64,000 nt of DNA. Origin: Bacteroidetes bacterium GWB2_32_14. GTDB taxonomy: Bacteria > Bacteroidota > Bacteroidia > Bacteroidales > UBA12077. Positions 27,125-36,755 of this stretch are shown here, piece after piece (the stretch's first letter is position 1; each line of letters begins with the position of its first letter). Below the pieces are notes generated by a model. It saw only the letters and a list, made by a program, of their open reading frames with translations. It did no database searches and had not been told where the DNA came from. The position numbers were made by a program, and so were the translations under genes. Where the stretch lies: contig MENK01000024.1 of the NCBI GenBank assembly GCA_001768235.1, forward strand, positions 1 through 64,000, in the 5' to 3' direction.

Positions 27125-28162
27125 TTAAAATTTGTTTTTGATCTCATCAATGAGTTTATAGGTATTTAAAACTGATTTCAGTGTTGACTGGTTTGATGTT
27201 TTTCGTCCTTCACATAAATCGAGAAAACATTGAATCTCGTTAAAATAACCGGATGAGTATATTTGATTCTGTTCTCTGGAAGGCAGGAAATTATTTTGGT
27301 GGTAGAGTATTGTTTCCTGGAATTTGGGAGATTTTATTTTTTCTAATGGTACTGAAAAAATAGTAACGGGTTTAGGAATTGAAACCAACTCTTCGGTATT
27401 TTTGCTTTCAAGATAGTGTTTGTCGGTATTAACAAACATGGATTCGTAACTTTTTGACCACCAGTAATCAGACGAAAGTTCAAGATTCCCTATCACTCCT
27501 TTTTCATGGGCAAGATGAATTAAGTATGTCTGGCTACCCTTTGTTTTAACAATTTTCTGTAACGACAAAATTTTTGCAGGCCCAAAAAAATTCGAGACTA
27601 CATCTAAGGGATGAATAAATAAATCAAGTAATGCATCGCCTTCGGGATAATTTCCAACAATATACCTGTAATTGTAATAACTTGTACTTTTCGTGTATTT
27701 GCCTAATTTTATGTACAAAGGAGCGTATCGTTTCTGAAGGCCGACCAATACAAAGGCATTACTTTTGTCTTCTATATCAATAAGTTCCTGCAACTCGTCT
27801 TGGGTGGAACATGGTGGTTTTTCTATAAAAACATTTTTGTTTTTAAGCAGGGCTTGTTTAACCAGCTCAAAGTGCGATTTTGGATTCGCTGAAATTAAAA
27901 CGCCCGAAATTTCAGGATCGTTTAATACCATCTCGTAATTATTCGTTCCCCGAACTTCGTTATAGTTTTCATCAACTGCTTTAGCTGTTTGCTCGCTTTT
28001 GGTTACCACATATTTTAAATCGGCATGCAAATAATTCAGTACAGGATATATATTATTAATCGAATGGTTTCCAATTCCCACAAAAGCAAACCTTCCGGAG
28101 TATTTATTCTGAATAAAATTTATAGTTCTTGCCCTTTTTAATTTATTTATCAAGTTTTCCAT
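27125..28162 (-). CDS. Gfo/Idh/MocA family oxidoreductase
   Basis: A 345-residue NAD(P)-dependent oxidoreductase. The N-terminal Rossmann fold has a GIGNHS dinucleotide loop (near residue 30) and the family EKPP motif (VFIEKPPCSTQDEL). The C-terminal domain is the alpha/beta fold typical of sugar and inositol dehydrogenases. The dinucleotide loop is a variant of GxGxxG. The substrate cannot be deduced. It sits 97 bases upstream of the radical SAM gene on the same strand, so the genes could share a sugar- or envelope-modification role. Confidence 0.85.
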   Translation of the reverse strand: MENLINKLKRARTINFIQNKYSGRFAFVGIGNHSINNIYPVLNYLHADLKYVVTKSEQTAKAVDENYNEVRGTNNYEMVLNDPEISGVLISANPKSHFELVKQALLKNKNVFIEKPPCSTQDELQELIDIEDKSNAFVLVGLQKRYAPLYIKLGKYTKSTSYYNYRYIVGNYPEGDALLDLFIHPLDVVSNFFGPAKILSLQKIVKTKGSQTYLIHLAHEKGVIGNLELSSDYWWSKSYESMFVNTDKHYLESKNTEELVSIPKPVTIFSVPLEKIKSPKFQETILYHQNNFLPSREQNQIYSSGYFNEIQCFLDLCEGRKTSNQSTLKSVLNTYKLIDEIKNKF

Positions 28163-28398
28163 TCTTATCGTGATTTATATCCTTATTACAAATATCATAA
28201 ACTTTATACTCAAATCCAATATCAGCAAAAAGTTGTTCTTTCTCATTTTCTCAACTAAAGGCTCCACGGATTATTTAGATACTGACGGTTCACGAAACAG
28301 GTTTTTTAGTTTCTGCAAACCGCTCTAAACCGGGAAATGATCTTATAGTTGATAACCCGAATAGCAAGTGGTATTCTTACTATTTGAAGATTGCATGT

Positions 28399-29487
28399 TT
28401 AGTTGAACCTGTATGAAGCTTTCTCTAAATCATTTACTGTTTTAATTTTTTTAGGCGGATCAAGATATTGATCTAAGAATTTGTAAATTTTCACCCGGAT
28501 TTCTTTAGCATCTTTTGTATCCATCCTGTCGAATGAATGGCCACCCGGAATAGCTTGAAATATTTCATATTCGAACTTTTTACCATCAGCTTTCAGTGAT
28601 TTTATAAGACTTTCAACTTCAAGTACATTTACATCATCATCGGTAGTATTCGTGTGAATTAAAAGGGGTGTATTTTTGAATTTATGGGTATTCCATGCAG
28701 GCGAGCGCCTTCGGTATTCATTTACATCTTCGTTTACTGTTTTCCCGATATGGTATTTTGCAGAATATAAATCTCTGTATTCATCGTCGTAGTAACCCAT
28801 TCTGGCAACAAGATCGCTAACGGGAACTCCGGCAAATGCAACGTTATAATTCCCGGGATAATTGAAAATATTAAACAAAGTAATCAATCCTCCATGGCTC
28901 CAGCCCATTATTCCAACCCTGTTTTTATCAACAATATCGTAATTGTCGATCATGTGCTGGCGGCTGGCATTTACATCTTCAACTTCAAGGCCTCCGTAAT
29001 CGATTTTCTCGTAATGTGATTTTCCATACCCGGTGCTGCCCCTGTATTCAGCAGCTACAACAATATATTGCTGTGTAATTAATTCACGGATAATATGCGC
29101 GTAATAAGTTGTAAAATCGGCATGTACACCACCATGTGGAAGAACAAGCAACGGGTATTTTTTCGAGGGATCGATATCTTTGGGAATAAAAATATAAGTC
29201 CAGAATTTAACAGGATTGCCTGCACCCATGGCTGTCGGGTTTTCTTCTTTCGCTAATGGCGGGCCATAAATATAACTTTTATCTATAAAAGCAATATCAC
29301 CAACTTTATTGTACCACAATATATCATCAATATTTTTTTCTAAAACATCTAACCGGTGCTGTGTATATTCAAGTTGTTGATCGAGTTTTTTTATAATCTC
29401 ATCTTTTTCAGTTATATTCTGAGCAAGAATGCCTGAATGTGTTAAAACGAAGAGAAGTGTAAATGATAAAATAATGTTTTTTTTCAT
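28399..29487 (-). CDS. S9-family prolyl-oligopeptidase-like hydrolase, exported
   Basis: A 362-residue protein with a signal peptide (MKKNIILSFTLLFVLTHSG..LAQ). It carries the catalytic alpha/beta-hydrolase domain of family S9. The nucleophile is S197 in MGWSHGG. The acid is probably among D283-D285 (TTDDDVN), and the base is H317 in GGHSF. The beta-propeller found in most S9 peptidases is absent; a helical segment of about 70 residues replaces it. Without the propeller, substrate size selection would differ, and esterase activity is possible. It is encoded just downstream of dapF on the minus strand but separated by about 50 bases. Confidence 0.88.
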   Translation of the reverse strand: MKKNIILSFTLLFVLTHSGILAQNITEKDEIIKKLDQQLEYTQHRLDVLEKNIDDILWYNKVGDIAFIDKSYIYGPPLAKEENPTAMGAGNPVKFWTYIFIPKDIDPSKKYPLLVLPHGGVHADFTTYYAHIIRELITQQYIVVAAEYRGSTGYGKSHYEKIDYGGLEVEDVNASRQHMIDNYDIVDKNRVGIMGWSHGGLITLFNIFNYPGNYNVAFAGVPVSDLVARMGYYDDEYRDLYSAKYHIGKTVNEDVNEYRRRSPAWNTHKFKNTPLLIHTNTTDDDVNVLEVESLIKSLKADGKKFEYEIFQAIPGGHSFDRMDTKDAKEIRVKIYKFLDQYLDPPKKIKTVNDLEKASYRFN

Positions 29488-29540
29488 CTTGTTTCAATTT
29501 TAAAGAGTTTGATAATTAGATGCACTAAAAAGAAAAAAGG

Positions 29541-30320
29541 TTAAATATCAATTTCACCTTTAAAAACAAAAACAGCGGGACCTGTCAGCCAAATATCAGT
29601 AAAGTGCTGATTATTTATTTTCTTAAATTTTACATTCAGGTTTCCTCCCAATGTTTTAATATTCCATGAATTTTTGTCAGTTTCTAATTTTAGCGATGCA
29701 CTTATGGCAGATGCTGTAACTCCTGTGCCACACGATAAGGTCTCATTTTCTACACCCCGTTCGTAAGTTCGAACAAAAAGCTCATTATTGCCAACTTCAA
29801 CAAAGTTTATATTTGATCCGTCTGTTCCGAATTTATTGCTATATCTTAATTCCCGCCCATCCCGGAACACATCTATTTCAGCTATATTCTTTTCGAAAAC
29901 AATATAGTGCGGTGAGCCGGTATTTAAAAAATAACTGTTTTCAAGAGTTTGAATATTTTTTACATCACCCATGAGTAAGGATATAGTTCCGTCGTTATTT
30001 ATGGTTGCTTCATGCAAACCGTCAATAGCTTTAAAATGAACATTTTTTGAAATAATTCCAATGGAATTGGCAAAAGAAACAAGGCAACGCCCGCCATTAC
30101 CGCACATGGTACTTTTGTTCCCGTCGGAATTGAAATACCGCATACTAAAGGCAAGTTCAGGATGATTTTCAATAAACATTAAACCATCGGCTCCAACTCC
30201 AAAATGCCTGTCACAGAGTTTTTCTATAATATCTTTCTCTAAATTTATTGTTCCGGAGCGATTATCAATAATAATAAAATCGTTTCCTGTACCGTGATAT
30301 TTATAAAAATCGAACTTCAT
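29541..30320 (-). CDS. dapF: Diaminopimelate epimerase
   Basis: A 259-residue cytoplasmic epimerase converting LL- to meso-diaminopimelate for lysine and peptidoglycan. The two catalytic cysteines are visible: C73 in MCGNGGRC and C197 in LSCGTG. The N-terminal FYKYHGTGNDFI and DGLMFIE motifs also fit. Length is near the family norm. It lies upstream of the S9 hydrolase gene, and no other dap gene is adjacent. Confidence 0.96.
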   Translation of the reverse strand: MKFDFYKYHGTGNDFIIIDNRSGTINLEKDIIEKLCDRHFGVGADGLMFIENHPELAFSMRYFNSDGNKSTMCGNGGRCLVSFANSIGIISKNVHFKAIDGLHEATINNDGTISLLMGDVKNIQTLENSYFLNTGSPHYIVFEKNIAEIDVFRDGRELRYSNKFGTDGSNINFVEVGNNELFVRTYERGVENETLSCGTGVTASAISASLKLETDKNSWNIKTLGGNLNVKFKKINNQHFTDIWLTGPAVFVFKGEIDI

Positions 30321-30425
30321 TTTTTATTTTTTTGTAAATTTAAAAAAATACATGCGATTTTAATCGTTTCGTTAAATAATGTTAAGATTTTAGTAATCTG
30401 ATAACATGGGTATTAATTTTGACGT

Positions 30426-30433
30426 TAGCTTTG
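30426..30433 (+). promoter_or_regulatory. -7 box upstream of the HtrA-like protease gene
   Basis: TAGCTTTG matches TAnnTTTG exactly, 35 bases before the ATG. The expected TTTG at -33 is not clear. Confidence 0.45.
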
Positions 30434-30468
30434 TGTTAATTTAAAGTTGAATTCAAAAAATATTTTTT

Positions 30469-31944
30469 ATGAAAACAAAAACTTTTTTCTGGAACATCTT
30501 GATTTCACTTATTACTGCTCTTATAACTATCTTGGTTTATACATCAATAATCAATGAGAAAGAAGAGTCGATTAATACCGGGCATGCAGGTTCGGCGACA
30601 ATTGATTCGAATACCGACACGAATTCGTTTCACATGGTAAATATGCCCGTGCTAAGTGGTGAAACTTATACTGATTTTACCGTTGCTGCCGAAAAAAGTG
30701 TGAATTCAGTTGTACACGTTACATCAAAGTATAATATTGAAAATAATTACTACAACAACCCGATTCTTGAATTATTCTTTGGTGACGGGTATAGTAATCA
30801 GCCTGTCATGTCGTTTGGTTCGGGAGTAATTGTTTCTGATGATGGATACATAGTAACAAATTACCATGTTGTTGAAAAATCAAATGAAATAGAAGTTATT
30901 TTAAACGATAAACGCTCATTTACAGCGGAAGTTATCGGAACCGATCCGGGTACAGATTTAGCTTTATTAAAAGTTAAAGAAACAGGATTGCCATTTATCC
31001 AGTTCGGGAATTCTGATGATGCTAAAGTAGGGGAATGGGTGTTGGCCGTTGGAAACCCGTTTAACTTAACATCAACGGTTACAGCAGGTATTGTTAGCGC
31101 TAAGGCCAGGAATATTAATTTATTAAGAGACCAGCAATTCCCGCTTGAATCATACATTCAAACCGATGCAGCAGTAAATAAGGGAAACAGCGGGGGAGCA
31201 TTAGTTAACCTCGAAGGTAAACTTATTGGTATTAATTCTGCCATTTTATCCCCATCGGGCTCTTATTCTGGTTATTCGTTTGCTATACCTGTAAATATTG
31301 TAAAAAAAGTAATTGCCGACCTTATAAAATACGGCGAGGTTCAGAGGGCCGTTTTAGGTGTTAATATTGCTGATGTGAATAATGAAATTGTTCAAAGATT
31401 AAATCTTGATAAGATTGAAGGAGTTTATGTTGGAGGTGTTACTGAAAACGGCGCGGCTGAAGAATCAGGGATGAGAAAAGACGATATTGTTCTGAGTATA
31501 AATAATGTTGCTGTAAACTCCGTTGCCGAACTTACCGAGCAAATGGGCAAATACAGGCCGGGTGAATCTGTAAATATTATGATTAAAAGAGATAATAAAC
31601 GAAAAGAATTGGCGGTGATTTTAAAAAATGTTCAGGGAAACACTAAAATTGTTACAGTGGAAGAATCATTTGCAGCTTTGGGTGCATCGTTTAAGAAAAT
31701 TGAAGGAAACGATTTGAAACGCTTTGGAATTGAAAACGGAATACAAATCTCAGATTTGAACGATGGCGTATTAAAAGAATCGGGGATAAAAAAAGATTTT
31801 ATAATTACTAAAATACAAGGTCAAAGGATTAATTCAGTAGATGAGTTAAAGAATATTCTCAAGAACAATAAAACCTTAATTGAAATTGAAGGAACATATC
31901 CCGGAGCCAGATATATGTATATATACAGGGTTAATTTTAAATAA
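30469..31944 (+). CDS. HtrA/DegP-like periplasmic serine protease with two PDZ domains
   Basis: A 491-residue protease anchored or exported by an N-terminal hydrophobic segment (about 8-28). The catalytic triad is H133 (VTNYHVV), D163 (GTDLALL) and S241 (GNSGGA). Two PDZ domains follow (about 275-370 and 385-490). This is the DegP/DegQ layout used for envelope protein quality control. A -7 promoter box precedes it and the primary sigma factor gene follows about 90 bases downstream with its own promoter. Confidence 0.94.
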   Translation: MKTKTFFWNILISLITALITILVYTSIINEKEESINTGHAGSATIDSNTDTNSFHMVNMPVLSGETYTDFTVAAEKSVNSVVHVTSKYNIENNYYNNPILELFFGDGYSNQPVMSFGSGVIVSDDGYIVTNYHVVEKSNEIEVILNDKRSFTAEVIGTDPGTDLALLKVKETGLPFIQFGNSDDAKVGEWVLAVGNPFNLTSTVTAGIVSAKARNINLLRDQQFPLESYIQTDAAVNKGNSGGALVNLEGKLIGINSAILSPSGSYSGYSFAIPVNIVKKVIADLIKYGEVQRAVLGVNIADVNNEIVQRLNLDKIEGVYVGGVTENGAAEESGMRKDDIVLSINNVAVNSVAELTEQMGKYRPGESVNIMIKRDNKRKELAVILKNVQGNTKIVTVEESFAALGASFKKIEGNDLKRFGIENGIQISDLNDGVLKESGIKKDFIITKIQGQRINSVDELKNILKNNKTLIEIEGTYPGARYMYIYRVNFK

Positions 31945-31981
31945 AAATTGATAAACACGAGATACCTTATAATTATTAAGT

Positions 31982-32013
31982 TTTGGCTTTAGTTAATTTT
32001 TGTCATACTTTCG
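31982..32013 (+). promoter_or_regulatory. Promoter of rpoD
   Basis: TTTG (31982-31985), 20-base spacer, TACTTTCG (32006-32013, one mismatch to TAnnTTTG). The ATG lies 19 bases past the -7 box. Element and spacing fit the Bacteroidota primary promoter. Confidence 0.6.
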
Positions 32014-32031
32014 CAAAATAAAATTTAGCTA

Positions 32032-32892
32032 ATGAGGCAACTTAAGATTACAAAATCGATTACAAACAGGGAAAGTGCATCCTTTGATAAATATTTACAG
32101 GAAATAGGTAAAGAAAGCTTAATAACTGTAGAAGAAGAAGTTGAATTGGCCCAACGAATAAAAAAAGGAGACCGGGAGGCACTTGAAAGGCTTACAAAAG
32201 CAAATTTGCGATTTGTTGTTTCCGTGGCTAAACAATACCAGAATCAGGGATTAACATTGCCCGACCTAATTAATGAAGGTAATATCGGGTTAATTAAAGC
32301 TGCCGAAAAATTTGATGAAACACGTGGATTTAAGTTTATTTCCTATGCGGTATGGTGGATTCGACAGTCCATATTACAGGCTATTGCAGAGCAATCGAGG
32401 ATTGTGCGATTGCCTCTTAATCAGGTTGGCTCGTTGAACAAGATAAATAAAGCGTTTTCAAAATTTGAACAGGAAAATGAACGAAAACCTTCTTCAGAAG
32501 AATTGGCTAAATCACTTGATTTACCCGAAGATAAGGTTGCAGAATCTTTAAGGGTTTCGGGCCGCCATGTTTCTTTTGATGCTCCTTTTCAGGAAGGAGA
32601 GGAGAATAGCCTTATTGATGTTTTAACAAATGACGATGCGCCAAACTCTGATAGTACTCTTATATGTGAATCGCTGGTTAAAGAAATTGAAAGAGCATTA
32701 GCTACATTAACCGAGCGTGAAAGGGATATTTTAAAATTATTTTTTGGAATAGGAATCCAGGAAATGACCCTGGAGGAAATTGGCGACAGGTTCGATTTAA
32801 CACGCGAACGTGTAAGGCAAATAAAAGAAAAAGCTATACGAAGGCTTCGCCATTCTTCGCGCAGTAACCTGTTAAAACCATTTTTAGGATAA
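32032..32892 (+). CDS. rpoD: Primary RNA polymerase sigma factor (RpoD/SigA, Bacteroidota short form)
   Basis: A 286-residue sigma-70 protein. It starts [15 protein letters not shown] and lacks the long region 1.1 of proteobacterial RpoD. Regions 1.2-2 carry [18 protein letters not shown] and the melting motif [11 protein letters not shown]. Region 3 is followed by region 4 with the [22 protein letters not shown]. The length and start match the essential Bacteroidota housekeeping sigma factor, whose promoters read TTTG/TAnnTTTG. It is preceded by such a promoter and followed by a strong terminator. Confidence 0.97.
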   Translation: MRQLKITKSITNRESASFDKYLQEIGKESLITVEEEVELAQRIKKGDREALERLTKANLRFVVSVAKQYQNQGLTLPDLINEGNIGLIKAAEKFDETRGFKFISYAVWWIRQSILQAIAEQSRIVRLPLNQVGSLNKINKAFSKFEQENERKPSSEELAKSLDLPEDKVAESLRVSGRHVSFDAPFQEGEENSLIDVLTNDDAPNSDSTLICESLVKEIERALATLTERERDILKLFFGIGIQEMTLEEIGDRFDLTRERVRQIKEKAIRRLRHSSRSNLLKPFLG

Positions 32893-32902
32893 ATATTCAG
32901 GA

Positions 32903-32935
32903 AAGCTGCCGGGGTTCCGGCAGCTTAATTTTTTT
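32903..32935 (+). terminator. Terminator after rpoD
   Basis: AAGCTGCCGG (32903-32912), loop GGTT, CCGGCAGCTT (32917-32926), then AATTTTTTTC. The stem overlaps the last bases of the convergent uvrB stop codon. Confidence 0.9.
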
Positions 32936-34931
32936 CTTTCAGCAATTCCTGTAAAGCAAACATCTCATCTCTTAATCGTGCAGCTTCAATAAAATTAAGT
33001 TCTTTTGCAGCTTTTTCCATTTTTAATTTAATGTTATTAATGGCTTTATCAAGAGCTGTTTTATTCATGTATTTTATTATTGGGTCAGCAGCAATATCGA
33101 CATTTTCAGGTTCTACATAGGCTTTCCCGGTTTTATCTTTGTAACCCATCATTGGCCTTGATGCTTTTACAATCTGGGTAGGAGTAATGTTATTTTTTTC
33201 GTTGTAGGCCAACTGTTTTTCTCTTCGCCGGGTTGTTTCTTCAATGGTTTGTTTCATCGAGTCGGTCATCTTATCGGCATACATGATTACCCTGCCATCG
33301 ATATTCCTTGCTGCACGCCCCGATGTTTGAGTTAACGAACGTGCAGAACGTAAAAAACCCTCCTTGTCGGCATCGAGAATAGCTACTAAAGCTACTTCGG
33401 GGAGATCAAGCCCTTCACGTAAAAGATTAATTCCGATTAATACATCAAACACGCCATTACGGAGCTGATCCATTATTTCAACCCGTTCCATGGTATCTAC
33501 ATCGGAATGAATGTACCTGCATTTTATCCCGAACCGGGTTAAGTATTTTGTTAACTCTTCGGCCATTCGCTTTGTTAAGGTAGTTACTAAAACCCGTTGA
33601 TTTTTTTCTGTACGCGAATGGATTTCTTCCATCAAATCATCTATCTGGTTTAGCGATGGGCGAACTTCTACTTCAGGATCCAGCAAACCTGTAGGCCGTA
33701 TGAGTTGTTCAACAACTACTCCTTCGCATTTTTCAAGTTCATAATCAGCAGGAGTTGCACTAACAAATAAAATCTGATTTACAAGATTTTCAAACTCGTC
33801 AAATTTTAACGGGCGATTATCGATAGCTGCCGGGAGGCGAAAACCATATTCAACGAGATTTTTTTTACGAGAAAAGTCGCCTCCATACATTGCTTTTATT
33901 TGAGGCAAAGTAACATGGCTCTCGTCGATAACTGTCAGGTAATCTTTTGGGAAATAATCGAGCAGGCAGAAAGGCCGTGTACCTGGCTTTCGGCCATCGA
34001 AATAACGCGAGTAATTTTCTATTCCCGGGCAATATCCCAGTTCTTTTATCATTTCCAGGTCATATTCAACACGTTCTTTTATTCGTTTAGCCTCGTAATT
34101 TTTACCTGATGATTTGAAAAACTCGATTTGCCTGAAAAGGTCGTCTTGTATTTCACGAATAGCTTTATGCATCCGTTCTTTGGTAGTAACAAAAATATTG
34201 GCAGGATAAATAATCCCTTTTTTTAGTGTTTCAACAGGCTGATTGGTTATTGGATTAAACGATTCAATCTCTTCAATTTCATCGCCAAAAAACACAATTC
34301 GGTATGCTAAATCGCTGTATGCAAGATAAATATCAATTGTATCTCCGTTAACACGAAATGTTCCTGCTTTAAATTCCAGTTCGCTTCGTGAATATAAGCT
34401 CTCTACAAGATGTCTTAAAAATTTGTTCCGGCTGATAGCCTGTCCCTGCTCAACAGTAATTGTATTGCTGTGAAAATCCTCTGGATTTCCAATACCATAA
34501 ATACACGATACGGATGAAACAACAATAACATCGCGCCTGCCTGATAATAATGATGAGGTTGCACTTAAACGGAGTTTTTCGATCTCCTGGTTTATCGATA
34601 AATCTTTTTCAATGTACGTATCGGTAACTGGTAAATAAGCTTCGGGCTGGTAATAATCGTAATACGAAACGAAATATTCAACTGCATTGTTTGGGAAAAA
34701 CTGCTTGAACTCGCCATACAATTGGGCAGCCAGTGTTTTGTTGTGGCTTAAAACAAGCGTGGGTTTCTGAACTTTCTCTATCAGGTTGGCAACAGTAAAT
34801 GTTTTTCCCGATCCGGTAACGCCTAAAAGTGTTTGAAACTTATCGCCTCTCGAAATTCCTTCCGCAAGCTGCTTAATGGCCTCCGGTTGATCGCCCGTGG
34901 GAATATAATCAGAAACAATTTTAAAATCCAT
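32925..34931 (-). CDS. uvrB: Excinuclease ABC subunit UvrB
   Basis: About 668 residues from the start at MDFKIVSDYIPTGDQPEAI. The longer open frame to 34991 adds a poorly conserved 20-residue extension. UvrB scans DNA with UvrA and loads UvrC in nucleotide excision repair. Walker A is LLGVTGSGKTF, the DNA-separating beta-hairpin is YYDYYQPEAYLP, helicase motifs include the SATPADYEL and REGLDLPEV blocks, and the C-terminal UVR motif (KMEKAAKELNFIEAARLRDE) binds UvrC. All regions are intact. It converges on rpoD. Confidence 0.97.
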   Translation of the reverse strand: MDFKIVSDYIPTGDQPEAIKQLAEGISRGDKFQTLLGVTGSGKTFTVANLIEKVQKPTLVLSHNKTLAAQLYGEFKQFFPNNAVEYFVSYYDYYQPEAYLPVTDTYIEKDLSINQEIEKLRLSATSSLLSGRRDVIVVSSVSCIYGIGNPEDFHSNTITVEQGQAISRNKFLRHLVESLYSRSELEFKAGTFRVNGDTIDIYLAYSDLAYRIVFFGDEIEEIESFNPITNQPVETLKKGIIYPANIFVTTKERMHKAIREIQDDLFRQIEFFKSSGKNYEAKRIKERVEYDLEMIKELGYCPGIENYSRYFDGRKPGTRPFCLLDYFPKDYLTVIDESHVTLPQIKAMYGGDFSRKKNLVEYGFRLPAAIDNRPLKFDEFENLVNQILFVSATPADYELEKCEGVVVEQLIRPTGLLDPEVEVRPSLNQIDDLMEEIHSRTEKNQRVLVTTLTKRMAEELTKYLTRFGIKCRYIHSDVDTMERVEIMDQLRNGVFDVLIGINLLREGLDLPEVALVAILDADKEGFLRSARSLTQTSGRAARNIDGRVIMYADKMTDSMKQTIEETTRRREKQLAYNEKNNITPTQIVKASRPMMGYKDKTGKAYVEPENVDIAADPIIKYMNKTALDKAINNIKLKMEKAAKELNFIEAARLRDEMFALQELLKEKN

Positions 34932-35100
34932 GCCCTGTTTATAATGTTTATAAGTTCTTTTATCCCTATATGAATAACTCGAAATGAACAATTAAAAGGG
35001 AAAGTGGAAAAAATGGAATAATGTTATGTATGAAACCAATTTCAAAGCCTTCCATTCTTCCGATGTTCCATTTTAAAGGTATAATTAAACTGTTTCGAAT

Positions 35101-36120
35101 TTATCTTTTAATAAAGGTTACATATACCGGGTAATGATCGCTGTATCCTCCGTAGTAATTGTTTCCACCATAAGTTCTGTTGGGCGATTTTTCTCCTTTA
35201 TTATTCACGAAGGTTATAAATTCAGGATTAAATATATTCCCCCGGTTTTTTTCAACAATAAATCCCTTGTTATTAGTTAGAAAAGATCGTGAAACGATAA
35301 TATTATCGAGCATGTTCCATTTACCCCGGTAGGTTAGAGTTCCATTTCCTTCATCGGCTAACGGGAGCATTAAATTGAACAGGTTTTTGGTATCTGCCAT
35401 GTTGTTGTTTGCTTTTAAGTATTCAAAAATACTTACATTTCGCGGTTCATCGTTTAAGTCGCCCATAATCAGTATTTTTGCATTCTTATCAGATGCCAGT
35501 AGTTCATCTACACGGCTTCTGAGAAGTTGCGACTGGATTACCCTGTATTTTTCTGTTTCTTTTTCCCCGCCACTTCTCGATTTCCAATGATTTATAAATA
35601 CATGAACAGTATCTTTTTTACTCAGTATCCCCTGAACATATAAAATATCACGCAATTTAAAGTCAGGTTCTTTGGCAGCCGTAAACGGGATAATACTATG
35701 TGAAATATATTGGAATTCTGCAGGTTTGTAAATTAGTGCCACATCTATTCCCCTGCCGTCGGGACTATCCTTGTGAACAATTTGGTAATTGCCGTTTCTT
35801 AAATAACTTATTGATATTAAATCTTCTAAAACCTGCCTGTTTTCTATCTCGGCAAAACCAATAATCTCAGGAAGTTCCTTTTTGTTTATTGATTTAATTA
35901 CTTTAGCTATATTTTCAAGTTTCTTGTTATATTTCTCAGTATTCCACTTTTTAGCTGAAGAAGGCAAAAATTCATCATCATCAATTGCCGGATCATTTAT
36001 TGTATCAAAAAGATTTTCAACATTATAAAATGCTGCTGTTACTGTTTTTCTGTCGTTTTTTTGAGAAAAAAGGGAGAGAGAAATCAAAATGAAGAGTATA
36101 ATGAATGCTGAGTTTTTCAT
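35101..36120 (-). CDS. Exported endonuclease/exonuclease/phosphatase family protein
   Basis: A 339-residue protein with a signal peptide (MKNSAFIILFILISLSLFSQ) and the metal-dependent EEP fold. Active-site motifs are FYNVENLFD, EIENRQVLE, INHWKSRSGG, GDLNDEP and YSDHYPVYV (catalytic His). Relatives include DNase I-like nucleases and phosphodiesterases, and export suggests a secreted or periplasmic nuclease. It stands alone on the minus strand. Confidence 0.9.
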   Translation of the reverse strand: MKNSAFIILFILISLSLFSQKNDRKTVTAAFYNVENLFDTINDPAIDDDEFLPSSAKKWNTEKYNKKLENIAKVIKSINKKELPEIIGFAEIENRQVLEDLISISYLRNGNYQIVHKDSPDGRGIDVALIYKPAEFQYISHSIIPFTAAKEPDFKLRDILYVQGILSKKDTVHVFINHWKSRSGGEKETEKYRVIQSQLLRSRVDELLASDKNAKILIMGDLNDEPRNVSIFEYLKANNNMADTKNLFNLMLPLADEGNGTLTYRGKWNMLDNIIVSRSFLTNNKGFIVEKNRGNIFNPEFITFVNNKGEKSPNRTYGGNNYYGGYSDHYPVYVTFIKR

Positions 36121-36224
36121 ATCATATTTATTTTAAGTGTAGGCTTACAAATTTAGTATTTATCTTAAATCAAACAGAAATTTTCGAAATATGTTTATTG
36201 ATAAGTTAATTTTAAATGCGAAAG

Positions 36225-36698
36225 CTAGCTGGTAAGTGTACTCAGTTCTTTTCCAAAATCATGCTGTAAATCTTCATGTAAAGTTGGTAATTTCTTTCGG
36301 ATAAGCTCAATTTGTGTATGGTATAAATTGGCAAGCCGTGGACTCCGATTGATTGATGGTTTTAAATTTTTTAGCTTGGTACAAAAATAAATGAGCAGTT
36401 CTACTTCGGTTTGTTTATTCTGCGAGTAGCGGATATATTTCTTTATATTCGATAATATTTTGCGAACACTTTTTTTAATCAGGTAATAGGTTTTTTTATT
36501 AATCAGCTCAAACTGTTCATCAATCTCCCTTTTTACGCTCTCCACATACGATACTTCGTCAGATTCGAACAAGAGATACGTTAATAATTCCTTGTTTTCT
36601 TTTTTAAAAACCGACAAACGAAGACAGAGTTCAAGCAGTTCCCTGGGTGAACGATTCTTTAATTCTTCTTTGAGTTCTTTAACAGTAACGGCTTTCAT
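36225..36698 (-). CDS. Conserved hypothetical helical protein
   Basis: A 157-residue, strongly charged, mostly alpha-helical soluble protein starting MKAVTVKELKEEL. The repeated Leu/Lys/Glu pattern suggests a helical bundle. It resembles a Bacteroidota-wide family of unknown function, but I cannot name it with confidence. It sits between the EEP nuclease and the GAF histidine kinase genes on the same strand, 57 bases after the kinase stop. Confidence 0.65.
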   Translation of the reverse strand: MKAVTVKELKEELKNRSPRELLELCLRLSVFKKENKELLTYLLFESDEVSYVESVKREIDEQFELINKKTYYLIKKSVRKILSNIKKYIRYSQNKQTEVELLIYFCTKLKNLKPSINRSPRLANLYHTQIELIRKKLPTLHEDLQHDFGKELSTLTS

Positions 36699-36755
36699 TT
36701 ATTCTGTTTAAATAAGAGTTTAATTTTCAGATGTTTTGGCGTGATATTTTTATTC

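Noticed and set aside
28279-28416. A plus-strand stretch of about 45 stop-free codons (reading ETGFLVSANRSKPG...) between the Gfo/Idh and S9 genes
   Set aside because: No start codon with support, a stop precedes it, and it overlaps the end of the S9 gene. Such lengths arise by chance in this A/T-rich DNA, so a gene remnant is not supported.
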